A stretch of 61,564 nucleotides of DNA from BP-191 sp035940575 (lineage in GTDB: Bacteria; Actinomycetota; Actinomycetes; BP-191): NCBI GenBank assembly GCA_035940575.1, contig DASZER010000017.1, positions 1-61,564 of the forward strand. Direction: 5' to 3'. Made by a program: the position numbers and the translations under genes. The notes below the pieces were generated by a model. It ran no database searches, was not told where the DNA came from, and saw nothing but the letters and a program-made list of their open reading frames with translations. The number at the start of each line of letters is the position of its first letter. Positions within the stretch are counted from its first letter, which is position 1. Below are positions 32,908 to 40,706 of the stretch, in pieces.

Positions 32908-34247
32908 TGGGCGCACCGCTCGACGTGACCGTCCTGGCCCACGGCGTCGGCGGGCGTACGGACCTGCCCGTCCCGCTCTGGATGGCGATCTACGGCGCCG
33001 GCATCGCCGTCGTGCTGTCATTCGCCGCGCTCGGGGCGCTGTGGCCGCGCCCGCGCCTGACCGGCGAGAAGGGCCGCGCGCTGCCGCGCGGCCTGGCCGC
33101 CGCGATCGACTCGCCAGTCCTGGTCTGGGCGCTGCGGGCGCTCGTGCTCGCGGTGTCGGGGCTGATGGTCGCGGCGGCGTTCTTCGGCGCGCCGGGCGAG
33201 GAGAGCAACCCCGTCCCGTGGTTCCTCTACATCGTGTTCTGGGTCGGGCTCGTCCCCGTGTCGCTGCTGTTCGGCCCGGTCTGGAAGGTCGTCAACCCGC
33301 TCCGCACGATCCACCTGCTGATCGCCACGGCGTCCGGCAGCGACCCCGACGAGGGCCTGCGCGAGATGCCCGCGGGCCTCGGATACTGGCCCGCCGCCGC
33401 GAGCCTCGCGGGGTTCGTGTGGCTGGAGCTCGTCTACCCGTTCCGCGCCGACCCGCGCGCGATCGGGCTCGTGCTCGTCGTCTACGCCGCCGTCCACGTC
33501 GTCGCCGCGTCGGTCTACGGCGCGGGGTGGTTCGCCCGCGCCGACGGCTTCGAGGTCTACTCGACGCTGATCGCCAGGCTCTCCCCGCTCGGCCGGCTCC
33601 CCGACCGCCGCCTCGCGCTGCGCAACCCGCTCGACAACCTCGCGGGCCTGCGGGCCGAGCCCGGGCTCGTCGGCGTCGTCGCGGTGCTGCTCGGGTCTAC
33701 GGCGTACGACGGCGTCACCCGCACGCAGTGGTGGAAGGACGTCTCGGAGGGCGACGCGTTCGGGTGGCCTCAGGTGCCGCGCGCGACGCTCACGCTGGCG
33801 CTGTGCGTCGGGCTCGTCGCGGGGACCTACGTCCTCGCGACGCGGCTGTCGGGGCGCCCTGCCGGAGCTGACCCGCGGCCGCTGCCCGGCGCGTTCGTGC
33901 ACTCGGTCATCCCCATCGCGATCGGCTACGCCGTCGCGCACTACTTCTCGCTGCTCGTCCTCGAGGGCCAGCAGGCGTGGATCCTCGCGTCGGACCCGTT
34001 CGGGAAGGGCGCCGACTGGTTCGGCACCGCCGGCTGGACCGTGAACTTCACGGTCCTCACGCCGCGCACGACGGCCGTCACGCAGATTGCGGCGGTCGTC
34101 GTTGGGCACATCCTCGGCGTGATCGCCGCCCACGACCGCGCCGTCGGCCTGTTCAAGGGGAAGGCCGCCGTCAAGGGTCAGTACGCGCTGCTCGTCGTGA
34201 TGGTGGCGTACACCCTCGGGGGCGTCGCGCTGCTGCTCGGCACGTGA
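32907..34247 (+). CDS. Polytopic membrane protein (annotated elsewhere as fenitrothion hydrolase-like)
   Basis: This 446-residue protein has about 11-12 membrane helices and no known catalytic motif. It opens with VTVLAHGVGGRTDLPVPLW, a start that I associate with actinobacterial proteins labelled fenitrothion hydrolase; that label is weak evidence of function. Other segments are FGPVWKVVNPLRTIHLL, RNPLDNLAGL and HYFSLLVLEGQQAWILASDP. GTG 32907 overlaps the cupredoxin gene by one base. The context suggests metal or redox work at the membrane. Confidence 0.7.
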   Translation: MGAPLDVTVLAHGVGGRTDLPVPLWMAIYGAGIAVVLSFAALGALWPRPRLTGEKGRALPRGLAAAIDSPVLVWALRALVLAVSGLMVAAAFFGAPGEESNPVPWFLYIVFWVGLVPVSLLFGPVWKVVNPLRTIHLLIATASGSDPDEGLREMPAGLGYWPAAASLAGFVWLELVYPFRADPRAIGLVLVVYAAVHVVAASVYGAGWFARADGFEVYSTLIARLSPLGRLPDRRLALRNPLDNLAGLRAEPGLVGVVAVLLGSTAYDGVTRTQWWKDVSEGDAFGWPQVPRATLTLALCVGLVAGTYVLATRLSGRPAGADPRPLPGAFVHSVIPIAIGYAVAHYFSLLVLEGQQAWILASDPFGKGADWFGTAGWTVNFTVLTPRTTAVTQIAAVVVGHILGVIAAHDRAVGLFKGKAAVKGQYALLVVMVAYTLGGVALLLGT

Positions 34248-34387
34248 CGACGCTCGCGCACGGCTCCGGCGTCGACGAGGCGATCGCGGTGCTCGTCCCG
34301 CTCGTGCTCGTGATCGTGCTGCTACGGATCGGCGCGAAGAAGGCGCCGCCGGAGGACGACCCGCCCGAGGATCAGCAGGACGCCTGA
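34244..34387 (+). CDS. 47-residue single-pass membrane peptide
   Basis: GTG 34244 overlaps the previous stop (GTGA). The product starts VTTLAHGSGVDEAIAVLVPL, continues through one membrane helix of about 20 residues (ending VIVLLRIGAK) and ends in an acidic Pro-rich tail (KAPPEDDPPEDQQDA). The LAHG opening echoes LAHGVGG in the preceding protein, so it may be a small subunit. The last 16 nt overlap the convergent gene. Confidence 0.6.
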   Translation: MTTLAHGSGVDEAIAVLVPLVLVIVLLRIGAKKAPPEDDPPEDQQDA

Positions 34388-34842
34388 CCCGTGTGCTCGC
34401 CGGCCGCGAGGTCGACCTCGACGGTGTGCGTGATCGACTGGCCGGGCGCGACGCGCGGCGACAGGAACTGGAAGTCCTGCCCCCTGTCCCCGAACTCCGT
34501 CACCCGCTCGATCCGGCACTTGCCGTGACCGGCCTTGCTGCCCTTGTTCGAGACCTCGACGGTCACGGCGGTCTTCTCGCCCGCGGGCTTCGTCTCCAGC
34601 ACCCGCGCCTCGAAAGGCCCCACCCCGCGCACGCTCAGCCAGAGCAGGAACGCCAGCACCACGAAGCCGCTCAGCACCGCCACCATCACCGTGCCGTGCG
34701 ACTGCGTCGGCGACGGCGCGGCCGGGCGCGGGAGCGCGAGGTCGACGTCGTCCCCCTCGCCGAACACGTGCTCGCAGCGCACGCACACCGCGACGTCGGG
34801 GCGCCTGGGCGTGCCGCACCGGGGACAGCGTTCGATCGGCAT
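34372..34842 (-). CDS. Zinc-ribbon membrane protein
   Basis: This 156-residue protein starts with a zinc ribbon (CPRCGTPRRPDVAVCVRCEH, two CxxC pairs), then an acidic linker, one membrane segment (VMVAVLSGFVVLAFLLWLSV) and an exported beta domain (TAVTVEVSNKGSKAG, SITHTVEVDLAAGEH) like FxLYD domains. The role is unknown. ATG 34842 is chosen because TACGAT (34854-34849) lies 6 nt upstream, fitting a leaderless start. Confidence 0.7.
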   Translation of the reverse strand: MPIERCPRCGTPRRPDVAVCVRCEHVFGEGDDVDLALPRPAAPSPTQSHGTVMVAVLSGFVVLAFLLWLSVRGVGPFEARVLETKPAGEKTAVTVEVSNKGSKAGHGKCRIERVTEFGDRGQDFQFLSPRVAPGQSITHTVEVDLAAGEHTGQASC

Positions 34843-34913
34843 GGCGCCATCGTACGGGCGTACGGCTGTCACCGCTGTGCCGCCCGCCGCGGGTCCCGGT
34901 AGCGTCCCGCCGC

Positions 34914-36254
34914 GTGACCGACGGCGACCCGCCCGACCCGCCGGACCTGCCCGAGCTCGAGCCCGCCGTCGCGGCGACGTCGCAGCGCGGCGGGCTCGGC
35001 GGCCTGCTCCGCCGGCACGCGCTCGACCTGCGGCCGTTGCGGCACAGGGAGTTCCGGCTCCTGTGGTCGGGCCAGGCCGTGTCGTTCATGGGCTCGCAGA
35101 TCACCTACATCGCGGTGAAGTTCCAGATCTACCAGCTCACGCGGTCCTCGCTCGCCGTTGGGCTGATGGCGCTGTGCGAGCTGGTGCCGCTGCTCACGAT
35201 GTCGTTCGTCGGCGGCGCGCTGGCGGACGCGGCGGACCGGCGCAGGCTGTTCGTGCGGGCCGAGGTGGCGCTGACGTTCGTCACGGTGTTCCTGCTCGCG
35301 AACTCCCTGCTCGGCGACGACGCGTGGATCTGGCCGATCTACGTCCTCGTGGCGTTCGCCGCGGGTCTCGACGGCCTCGGCCGCCCGTCGCTGTGGGCGC
35401 TCGTGCCGCGGCTGGTGGACAAGGAGGAGCTGCCCGCCGCGACGGCGCTGCACAGCCTGTACGTCAACCTCGGCGCCGTCGGCGGGCCCGCCCTCGGCGG
35501 GCTGCTCATCGCGTCGCTGGGCCTGCCGGGGACGTACGCGCTCGACGTGCTGTCGTTCGCCGTCTCGCTCGCCACGCTGCGGCTGATGAAGGCGACGCCG
35601 CCGCCCGACGACGCCGAGCGGCCGAGCCTCAGGTCCGTCGCCGAGGGCTTCCGCTACGCCCGCTCGCAGCCGGTGCTGATGGGGACGTACCTCATCGACT
35701 TCAACGCCATGGTCTTCGGGATGCCGTCGGCGCTGTTCCCCGAGCTGGCCGCCAATCGCTTCGCCGCCAGCGGCCTCGCCGAGGCGACCGTCTACGGCCT
35801 GCTCGCCGGCGCGCCCGCGGCCGGCGCGCTGGTCGGGACGCTCACCTCGGGCTGGGTGCGGCGCGTGCGCAGGCACGGCCTCGCGATCGTCTGGTCGGTC
35901 GTCGCGTGGGGCGTCGCGATCACGCTGTTCGGGCTGTCGACGTCGCTGTGGGTCGCGCTGCCGCTGCTCGCGGTCGCGGGCGCGGGCGACTTCGTGTCGG
36001 CGACGTTCCGCTCGACGATCTGGAACCAGACGATCCCCGACAAGCTGCGCGGCCGCCTCGCCGGCATCGAGCTCGCCAACGTCGCCTCGGGCCCGTTGCT
36101 CGGCGACCTGGAGGCCGGCGTCGTGTCCCGCCTCGCGGGGCCGCGCGTGTCGATCGTGAGCGGCGGCCTCGCGTGCCTCGCCGGCGCGGGCGTGCTGGCG
36201 TTGCTGCTGCCGGAGTTCCTGCGCTACCGCTCCGAGCACGGCGGCGAGACCTAG
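34914..36254 (+). CDS. MFS transporter, EntS-like
   Basis: This 446-residue protein has an N-terminal cytosolic extension and 12 membrane helices. Typical segments are LWSGQAVSFMGSQITYIAVK, GGALADAADRRRLFV (motif A) and TIWNQTIPDKLRGRLAGIE. The group includes siderophore and small-molecule exporters such as EntS; the substrate here is unknown. The start is GTG 34914. TAGCGT (34900-34905) lies 8 nt upstream with no Shine-Dalgarno, so the mRNA may be leaderless. Confidence 0.88.
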   Translation: MTDGDPPDPPDLPELEPAVAATSQRGGLGGLLRRHALDLRPLRHREFRLLWSGQAVSFMGSQITYIAVKFQIYQLTRSSLAVGLMALCELVPLLTMSFVGGALADAADRRRLFVRAEVALTFVTVFLLANSLLGDDAWIWPIYVLVAFAAGLDGLGRPSLWALVPRLVDKEELPAATALHSLYVNLGAVGGPALGGLLIASLGLPGTYALDVLSFAVSLATLRLMKATPPPDDAERPSLRSVAEGFRYARSQPVLMGTYLIDFNAMVFGMPSALFPELAANRFAASGLAEATVYGLLAGAPAAGALVGTLTSGWVRRVRRHGLAIVWSVVAWGVAITLFGLSTSLWVALPLLAVAGAGDFVSATFRSTIWNQTIPDKLRGRLAGIELANVASGPLLGDLEAGVVSRLAGPRVSIVSGGLACLAGAGVLALLLPEFLRYRSEHGGET

Positions 36255-36259
36255 TCGGG

Positions 36260-37657
36260 CTAGTCCCCGAACCGCACGCGCCGCTTCTCCGGGTCGGCCT
36301 CCGTGAGCCGCACGGTGACGGTCTCGCCGGGCCGCGCGGCACCCGCGTAGCGCGCGCGGACCGCCGGGTCGGCGAGCTGCACCATGCCGTTGCCCACGAC
36401 CACCGCCGCGAACGTCTCCCCCACCCGCGAGCGCAGCATCACGGCCTCGACGTAGTCGAGCACCGCGCGTTCGAGCTCCCGCGCCCGCCGGTCCGCCGCG
36501 ACCATCAGGTCGGGCAGCGCGGGCAGCGCCTCGCGCGCCCGCGCGGGCACGTCGCGACCTTCGTGCAGCGCGAGGACGACCTCGTTGGCGAACCTGTCGG
36601 CGAGGCGCCGCAGCGGCGCGGTCACGTGCGCGTACGGCGCCGCCACCGCGCTGTGCTCGCGCGGCTCCGGCGGCGCGCCGTCGAACGCCGTGTAGCCCGC
36701 GCCGCGCAGCAACGTCTGGGCGAGCGTGAGCGTCGCCGCCTCGGCGGGAACGGCCGGGTCCAGCGCGGAGACGAACCCGCCGTACGCCACGCCCTCCGGC
36801 CACGCCACGCCGAGCGCGTGCGCGCTGCGGCGCAGCTCCGCGACGTCCTCGTCGGCGGGCGGCGGCATCGTGCGCAGCAGCCCGACGCCGCCGTCGAGCA
36901 TGATCCGCGCGGCGCACGTGCCGGTCAGCAGGGAGACCTGCGCGTTCCAGTCCTCGACGGGCAGGCGCGGGCGGTACGCGAGCGCGTAGCCGCCCGCGAC
37001 GGGAACGACCTCCTGGTCGGGCGTGCCGAGCGAGACGCCGCCCCTGTCGCGCTCGCGCTCCTCGCGCAGCGTGCCGATCTCGCGCAGGAGGCGTAGCGGC
37101 TCGTCGGCCGTCCCGTCGTCCAGCGAGCGCTGCACGCCCTCGTACGACAGCGTGGCGCGGCTGCGGACGGTGGCGCGGTGGACACGGACCGTCTCCGGCT
37201 CCCCCGCCGCGTCGAGGTCGACCGTCCAGAGCAGGGCCGGCACGTCGGCGCCGGGCAGCAGCGACGCGCGCCCCTCGGACAGCGACGGCGGGTACAGCGG
37301 CGTACGCCTGTCCGGGCTGTAGAGCGTCACCCCGCGCGCCCGCGACTCCGCGTCCAGCGCGCCGCCCGCACGGACGAACGCCCCGGGGTCGGCGATGGCG
37401 TAGCGGAGGCGGTAGCCGTCCCCGCGCCGCTCGGCCGTGTACGCCTGGTCGAGGTCGCGGCTGCCCGGCGGGTCGACCGTCACCAGCGGCAGGTCCGTCG
37501 CGTCCGTTCGGGCGCCCGCGTACGCGTCCACGGCGGCTTCCGCCTCGGCCTCGGCGGCGGGCGGGTACGACTCCGGGACGCCCAGCTCGGCGCGCAGCGC
37601 GGCGAAGCCCGCCGCGAGCTCGCCCGCCGGGGGCGCGAGCCGCAGCCGCCGTCCCAC
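36260..37657 (-). CDS. RNB-domain ribonuclease (RNase II/R family)
   Basis: This 465-residue exoribonuclease degrades RNA from the 3' end. The RNB core shows LVTVDPPGSRDLDQAYTAER with the catalytic Asp residues, YAIADPGAFVRAGG, and LYPPSLSEGRASLLPGAD. The protein is shorter than RNase R and lacks the N-terminal cold-shock domains and a basic tail. It matches a short actinobacterial RNB group. The start GTG 37657 follows TAGGCT (37669-37664) by 6 nt, so it is probably leaderless. It is divergent from the STAS gene. Confidence 0.9.
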   Translation of the reverse strand: MGRRLRLAPPAGELAAGFAALRAELGVPESYPPAAEAEAEAAVDAYAGARTDATDLPLVTVDPPGSRDLDQAYTAERRGDGYRLRYAIADPGAFVRAGGALDAESRARGVTLYSPDRRTPLYPPSLSEGRASLLPGADVPALLWTVDLDAAGEPETVRVHRATVRSRATLSYEGVQRSLDDGTADEPLRLLREIGTLREERERDRGGVSLGTPDQEVVPVAGGYALAYRPRLPVEDWNAQVSLLTGTCAARIMLDGGVGLLRTMPPPADEDVAELRRSAHALGVAWPEGVAYGGFVSALDPAVPAEAATLTLAQTLLRGAGYTAFDGAPPEPREHSAVAAPYAHVTAPLRRLADRFANEVVLALHEGRDVPARAREALPALPDLMVAADRRARELERAVLDYVEAVMLRSRVGETFAAVVVGNGMVQLADPAVRARYAGAARPGETVTVRLTEADPEKRRVRFGD

Positions 37658-37736
37658 CGGGTGAGCCTACGTTGCCGTCGCGTGAGACTTTCGTGCAACG
37701 GGTGCGGGGCCGTATCCCTATGGGCAAGACGGACAC

Positions 37737-38090
37737 GTGCCGCTCGACATCACGACCACGACCTACGGCGACCTGACCCTCGTCGGGATCGCGGGTGCCA
37801 TCGGGCCCCAGGCCGCCCCGCGCCTCTCCGAGCGTCTCGAGTCGCTGCTCACGACCCGCCCCCAGGCCGTCCTGCTCGACCTCGGCCTCGTGACGAAGCT
37901 GAGCCAGGCCGGCGTCGGCGTGCTCGTCCGCACCGCCGTCCGCTGCAAGCTCCAGGGCTGCGTCCTCGCGCTGTGCCGCGTGCCCGACCACGTACGGTCG
38001 GTGCTCGTGGAGGAGCGGGTGGACATCCCGGCGTACGACACCCTGGCCGACGCCACCGAGACGCTGCTCTACGCCGCCGCCTGGCGCTGA
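37737..38090 (+). CDS. STAS-domain protein (anti-anti-sigma factor-like)
   Basis: This 117-residue protein is a single STAS domain: DLTLVGIAGAIGPQAAPRL, AVLLDLGLVTKLSQAGVGVL and a C-terminal helix. The Ser in KLSQAG occupies the usual phosphorylation position of SpoIIAA-type antagonists. It should act by binding an anti-sigma kinase, but none is encoded nearby. GTG 37737 is the start. It ends 1 nt from the convergent zinc-ribbon gene. Confidence 0.88.
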   Translation: MPLDITTTTYGDLTLVGIAGAIGPQAAPRLSERLESLLTTRPQAVLLDLGLVTKLSQAGVGVLVRTAVRCKLQGCVLALCRVPDHVRSVLVEERVDIPAYDTLADATETLLYAAAWR

Positions 38091-38091
38091 G

Positions 38092-38271
38092 TCAGCGCGC
38101 GTCGACCTCGTCGGCGCCGCCCGCGGCGATCAGCAGCAGCAGGTCCCAGCACCCCGCGCACAGCAGGACGTCGGGTCGCGGGCGCAGCAGGGCAGCTACC
38201 TCGGCGCGGCAGCGCGGGCAGACGTACACGCGTGCGACCTCGTTTCGGACAAGTCCCCCGTCGCCGTACAT
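38092..38271 (-). CDS. Small zinc-ribbon protein
   Basis: This 59-residue product (MYGDGGLVRNEVARVYVCPR onward) has two CxxC pairs, YVCPRCRAE and LLCAGCWDLL, which should hold one zinc ion. It may be an adaptor or a regulatory partner. No ribosome binding site is obvious. The frame stays open upstream but becomes Arg-rich, so ATG 38271 is preferred. Confidence 0.55.
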   Translation of the reverse strand: MYGDGGLVRNEVARVYVCPRCRAEVAALLRPRPDVLLCAGCWDLLLLIAAGGADEVDAR

Positions 38272-38318
38272 ATCGGCGGTTCGGGCGAACGTCCGCAGGG
38301 CCGGACGGGTGAATCCCG

Positions 38319-39056
38319 CTACGCCCCCAGCGCGGTCGCGTGCTTGGCGACCAGGTCGAGCACGCGCGCGACCGGCTCGTGGGTGCGGCACCCGCCGTCG
38401 CGCAGCGTCACCATGAGGAACGAGTGCTTGCCCACCGCGACCACGGCGCCGTCGTAGGTCTGCTCCTTCTGGAGCTTGCAGACGCCGTACGAGCGCGGAG
38501 TCTTCGGCTGCCAGCCGGCGGTGCCCTCGTTGACGTACTTCATGCCCTGCACGAACTTCAGCGGCGCCTGCTTGTCCTTCCACTCGTAGACGAACACCAC
38601 GAGCGTGTTGCCGTCGTCGTCGAGCCAGGCGCGGGCGTGGCCGCGGACGAAGCCGAGGTCGCGCAACGCGTCGCGGTCGGCCTCGGACGGGCGGTCGCCG
38701 CCGGCCTCGATGACCGCGGCGTCCTCCAGCGTCATCTTTCCCGCGCCGGCCTCGTCGTCGTCGATGCGGTCCCACCCGGGCAGCGCCTTCGCGACGTCGA
38801 GGATGTAGTCGGACGGGTCGTCGGGCTTCGGCGGCTTCGTCGCGGTCGGCTTCGGCTTCGGCTTGGCCTTCGCGCTCGCGGACGCGGAGGGCGAGGCGGT
38901 GGGCGCGGACCGTGCGACCTTCGCGGCGGGCGCGTCCTTGACGAACGCCGCCGCCGTCGCGGTCACGAGGACGGCCGCGGCCGTGGCGCCCACGAGGGCA
39001 CCGGCGAACGAAGGGAGCCGCCGGTCGGCGGCGTCGAGCTGGCGGATCAGGCGCAC
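38319..39056 (-). CDS. Exported or membrane-anchored protein of unknown function
   Basis: This 245-residue protein has one N-terminal membrane segment (FAGALVGATAAAVLVTATAA), a Ser/Ala and Lys/Pro-rich linker (KPKPKPTATKPPKPDDP) and a C-terminal domain of about 140 residues with NTLVVFVYEWKDKQAPLKF and two Cys (YGVCKLQ, GGCRTH) that may form a disulfide. No family was recognised. GTG 39056 is preferred over the ATG-like extension because TACTGT (39068-39063) lies 6 nt upstream, matching the leaderless pattern seen here. Confidence 0.65.
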   Translation of the reverse strand: MRLIRQLDAADRRLPSFAGALVGATAAAVLVTATAAAFVKDAPAAKVARSAPTASPSASASAKAKPKPKPTATKPPKPDDPSDYILDVAKALPGWDRIDDDEAGAGKMTLEDAAVIEAGGDRPSEADRDALRDLGFVRGHARAWLDDDGNTLVVFVYEWKDKQAPLKFVQGMKYVNEGTAGWQPKTPRSYGVCKLQKEQTYDGAVVAVGKHSFLMVTLRDGGCRTHEPVARVLDLVAKHATALGA

Positions 39057-39117
39057 GCCCCGACAGTAGGTCGCCGCGGGCGATTCCGGGCCGGAACGGC
39101 CCAAGTCGCGACCCGCG

Positions 39118-39558
39118 TCAGGTCCGCTCGCGGCGCTCGTACCCGCGGCCCGGGTGCCACGACTCGACGACGAGCCGGTCGCCCTCCACGTGCGTGAGGA
39201 CGACCTCGGTCACGTCGATGCTCCAGAGGTGCGCGCCGTCCTCCCGGTCGGGCCGCGCCACCGCGCGCCCGGCGACCTTGGCCTCGCCGGGCCACTCCGA
39301 CTCCTTGCCGGGCACCGGGTCCACCGTCGGCGAGTGCAGCGCGAGGCGCGGGTCCCTCTGCAGGTCCCGCGCCTTTCGCGCCCCCGGCATGCTGCCCAGC
39401 ACGAGGTCCTCGCCGATCTCGACCTCGGTGCCGCTGATCCGCGGCGAGCCGTCGCGGCGGAGGGTGGCGAGCGTCGCGTGCTTGCGCACCGCGAACCGCT
39501 CGCGCACCGCCGCCGCCAGCTCGGGGACCTCGCGTTCGACCTCCCGCCATGTCGCCAT
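39118..39558 (-). CDS. Pyridoxamine 5'-phosphate oxidase-family protein
   Basis: This 146-residue split-barrel protein has KHATLATLRRDGSPRISGTE, typical of flavin- or F420-binding PNPOx-like proteins, then DLVLGSMPGARKARDLQRDP and a C-terminal WHPGRGYERR. It may use FMN or F420; the npdG gene in this window shows that F420 is available. Substrate unknown. ATG 39558 is the start. Confidence 0.82.
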   Translation of the reverse strand: MATWREVEREVPELAAAVRERFAVRKHATLATLRRDGSPRISGTEVEIGEDLVLGSMPGARKARDLQRDPRLALHSPTVDPVPGKESEWPGEAKVAGRAVARPDREDGAHLWSIDVTEVVLTHVEGDRLVVESWHPGRGYERRERT

Positions 39559-39578
39559 GGCGGGAAGTCTCTCGCGTC

Positions 39579-40061
39579 CTAGCGGGTGCCGGTCGTCGTC
39601 CGGCCGCGCGTGCCGGTCGTCGTCGCCGACCGCGTCTCGGTGTCCGTCGACATCATCGCGCTGGCCAGCAGCACGATCGCGGAGCCGAGGTGCAGGGCGT
39701 TGTCCGCCGCGTTCAGCGCGAGGACGTTGGCGTCGTTGTTGCCGCTGACGAACAGGCCGGCGATGCCGACCAGCAGGTACGTCGCGCCGACCGTCGCGTT
39801 GATGGCGCGGGCGGCGTTGCGCCCGGCCGTCGCGCCCCACAGCAGCGCCGCGCCGACCGCGAGGTGGACGACGTTGTGCAGGGGGTTGATCTCGAACAGG
39901 CCGAGCAGCTTCTCGCCCTCGGTGCCGGCGAACTCGACGCCGTTGGTGACGGCGAAGCCGATCAGGCCTACCGCGAGATACGTGATGCCGAGCACGAGTC
40001 CGACGAGCTGGGCGAGCGATCGCCTGTTCGTCCTGTCGCCACCGTCGGTCATCTGGGCCAT
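39579..40061 (-). CDS. DUF4383-family membrane protein
   Basis: This 160-residue protein has four membrane helices and the DUF4383 hallmarks: LVLGITYLAVGLIGF, LGLFEINPLHNVVHLAVGA and NAADNALHLGSAIVLL, with repeated N-x-x-H motifs. A Thr/Arg-rich tail follows. GGAGGA lies 7 nt upstream of ATG 40061. The function of the family is unknown. Confidence 0.88.
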   Translation of the reverse strand: MAQMTDGGDRTNRRSLAQLVGLVLGITYLAVGLIGFAVTNGVEFAGTEGEKLLGLFEINPLHNVVHLAVGAALLWGATAGRNAARAINATVGATYLLVGIAGLFVSGNNDANVLALNAADNALHLGSAIVLLASAMMSTDTETRSATTTGTRGRTTTGTR

Positions 40062-40079
40062 GGATGTCCTCCTCCGCGC

Positions 40080-40106
40080 GTGACGGTCACGGTTGACCGC
40101 CGTCAC
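40080..40106. terminator. Inverted repeat, terminator or operator
   Basis: GTGACGG (40080-40086) pairs with CCGTCAC (40100-40106), and inner TCA/TGA bases can extend the stem. It lies 8 nt beyond the monooxygenase stop and 18 nt upstream of the DUF4383 start, so it could end the helicase operon or regulate the DUF4383 gene. Confidence 0.4.
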
Positions 40107-40113
40107 GGAGGGG

Positions 40114-40449
40114 CTACCCGCTGTGCGGGTCCTCGTACCGTGTGCCGTACGCCCTCGTCACCGTCGCGACGCGGACCTCGTACGCGGCGTACCACTCGCG
40201 CCTGCCGCGGCGCTGCGCCTCGACGTGCTCCGCGACGCGCTTCCACGCCCGCGCGTCGTCCTCGGTGCGCCAGTACGACACCGTGATGCCGACGCCCGAG
40301 CGCGCGGTCTCGATGCCGAGGAATCCCGGCTGCTCGGCCGCGAGGCGGCCCATCTCGGCGGACGCCTCGGCGTAGCCGTCGTCGCCGTCGGTACGCAGCG
40401 ACGTGAAGATGACCGCGGTGTACGGAGGCTCCGGCGTCTGCGCGATCAC
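40114..40449 (-). CDS. Antibiotic biosynthesis monooxygenase-family protein
   Basis: This 111-residue ferredoxin-like alpha/beta-barrel protein has YTAVIFTSLRTDGDDGYAE, AAEQPGFLGIETARSG and TVSYWRTEDDARAWKRVAEH, matching the ABM superfamily. Members are cofactor-free monooxygenases, heme-degrading enzymes or unknowns; no heme ligand stands out. It is last in an operon with the helicase and DUF3039 genes. Confidence 0.8.
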   Translation of the reverse strand: MIAQTPEPPYTAVIFTSLRTDGDDGYAEASAEMGRLAAEQPGFLGIETARSGVGITVSYWRTEDDARAWKRVAEHVEAQRRGRREWYAAYEVRVATVTRAYGTRYEDPHSG

Positions 40450-40453
40450 GGCG

Positions 40454-40702
40454 TCAGAAGCCGATCTTCTCCGCGTCCTCGCCGAACGCCATCGACGCGA
40501 GCTCCTTGCACATCTCGCAGACGGGCAGGCCCTTCGGCGACTGCGAGGGCACCCAGGTGTAGCCGCAGAGCGCCACGAGCGGCGTCCCCGCGACGTACGC
40601 CTCGGTGATCCTCGACTTGTCGGCGATGTGCGCGACCTTGCCCTGCCCCGAGCCGAGCTCGGTCTCGGTGTCGGTGCGCTCGATCGTCCGCGTCTCGGTC
40701 AC
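40454..40702 (-). CDS. DUF3039-family protein
   Basis: This 82-residue actinobacterial protein has KVAHIADKSRITEAYVAGTP, VALCGYTWVPSQSPKGLPVC and CEMCKEL. Its three Cys residues suggest metal binding. It starts at GTG 40702, 4 nt after the helicase gene ends, and precedes the monooxygenase-like gene by 4 nt. Helicase-DUF3039 neighbours are common in actinomycetes; the role is unknown. Confidence 0.88.
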   Translation of the reverse strand: MTETRTIERTDTETELGSGQGKVAHIADKSRITEAYVAGTPLVALCGYTWVPSQSPKGLPVCEMCKELASMAFGEDAEKIGF

Positions 40703-40706
40703 GGGG

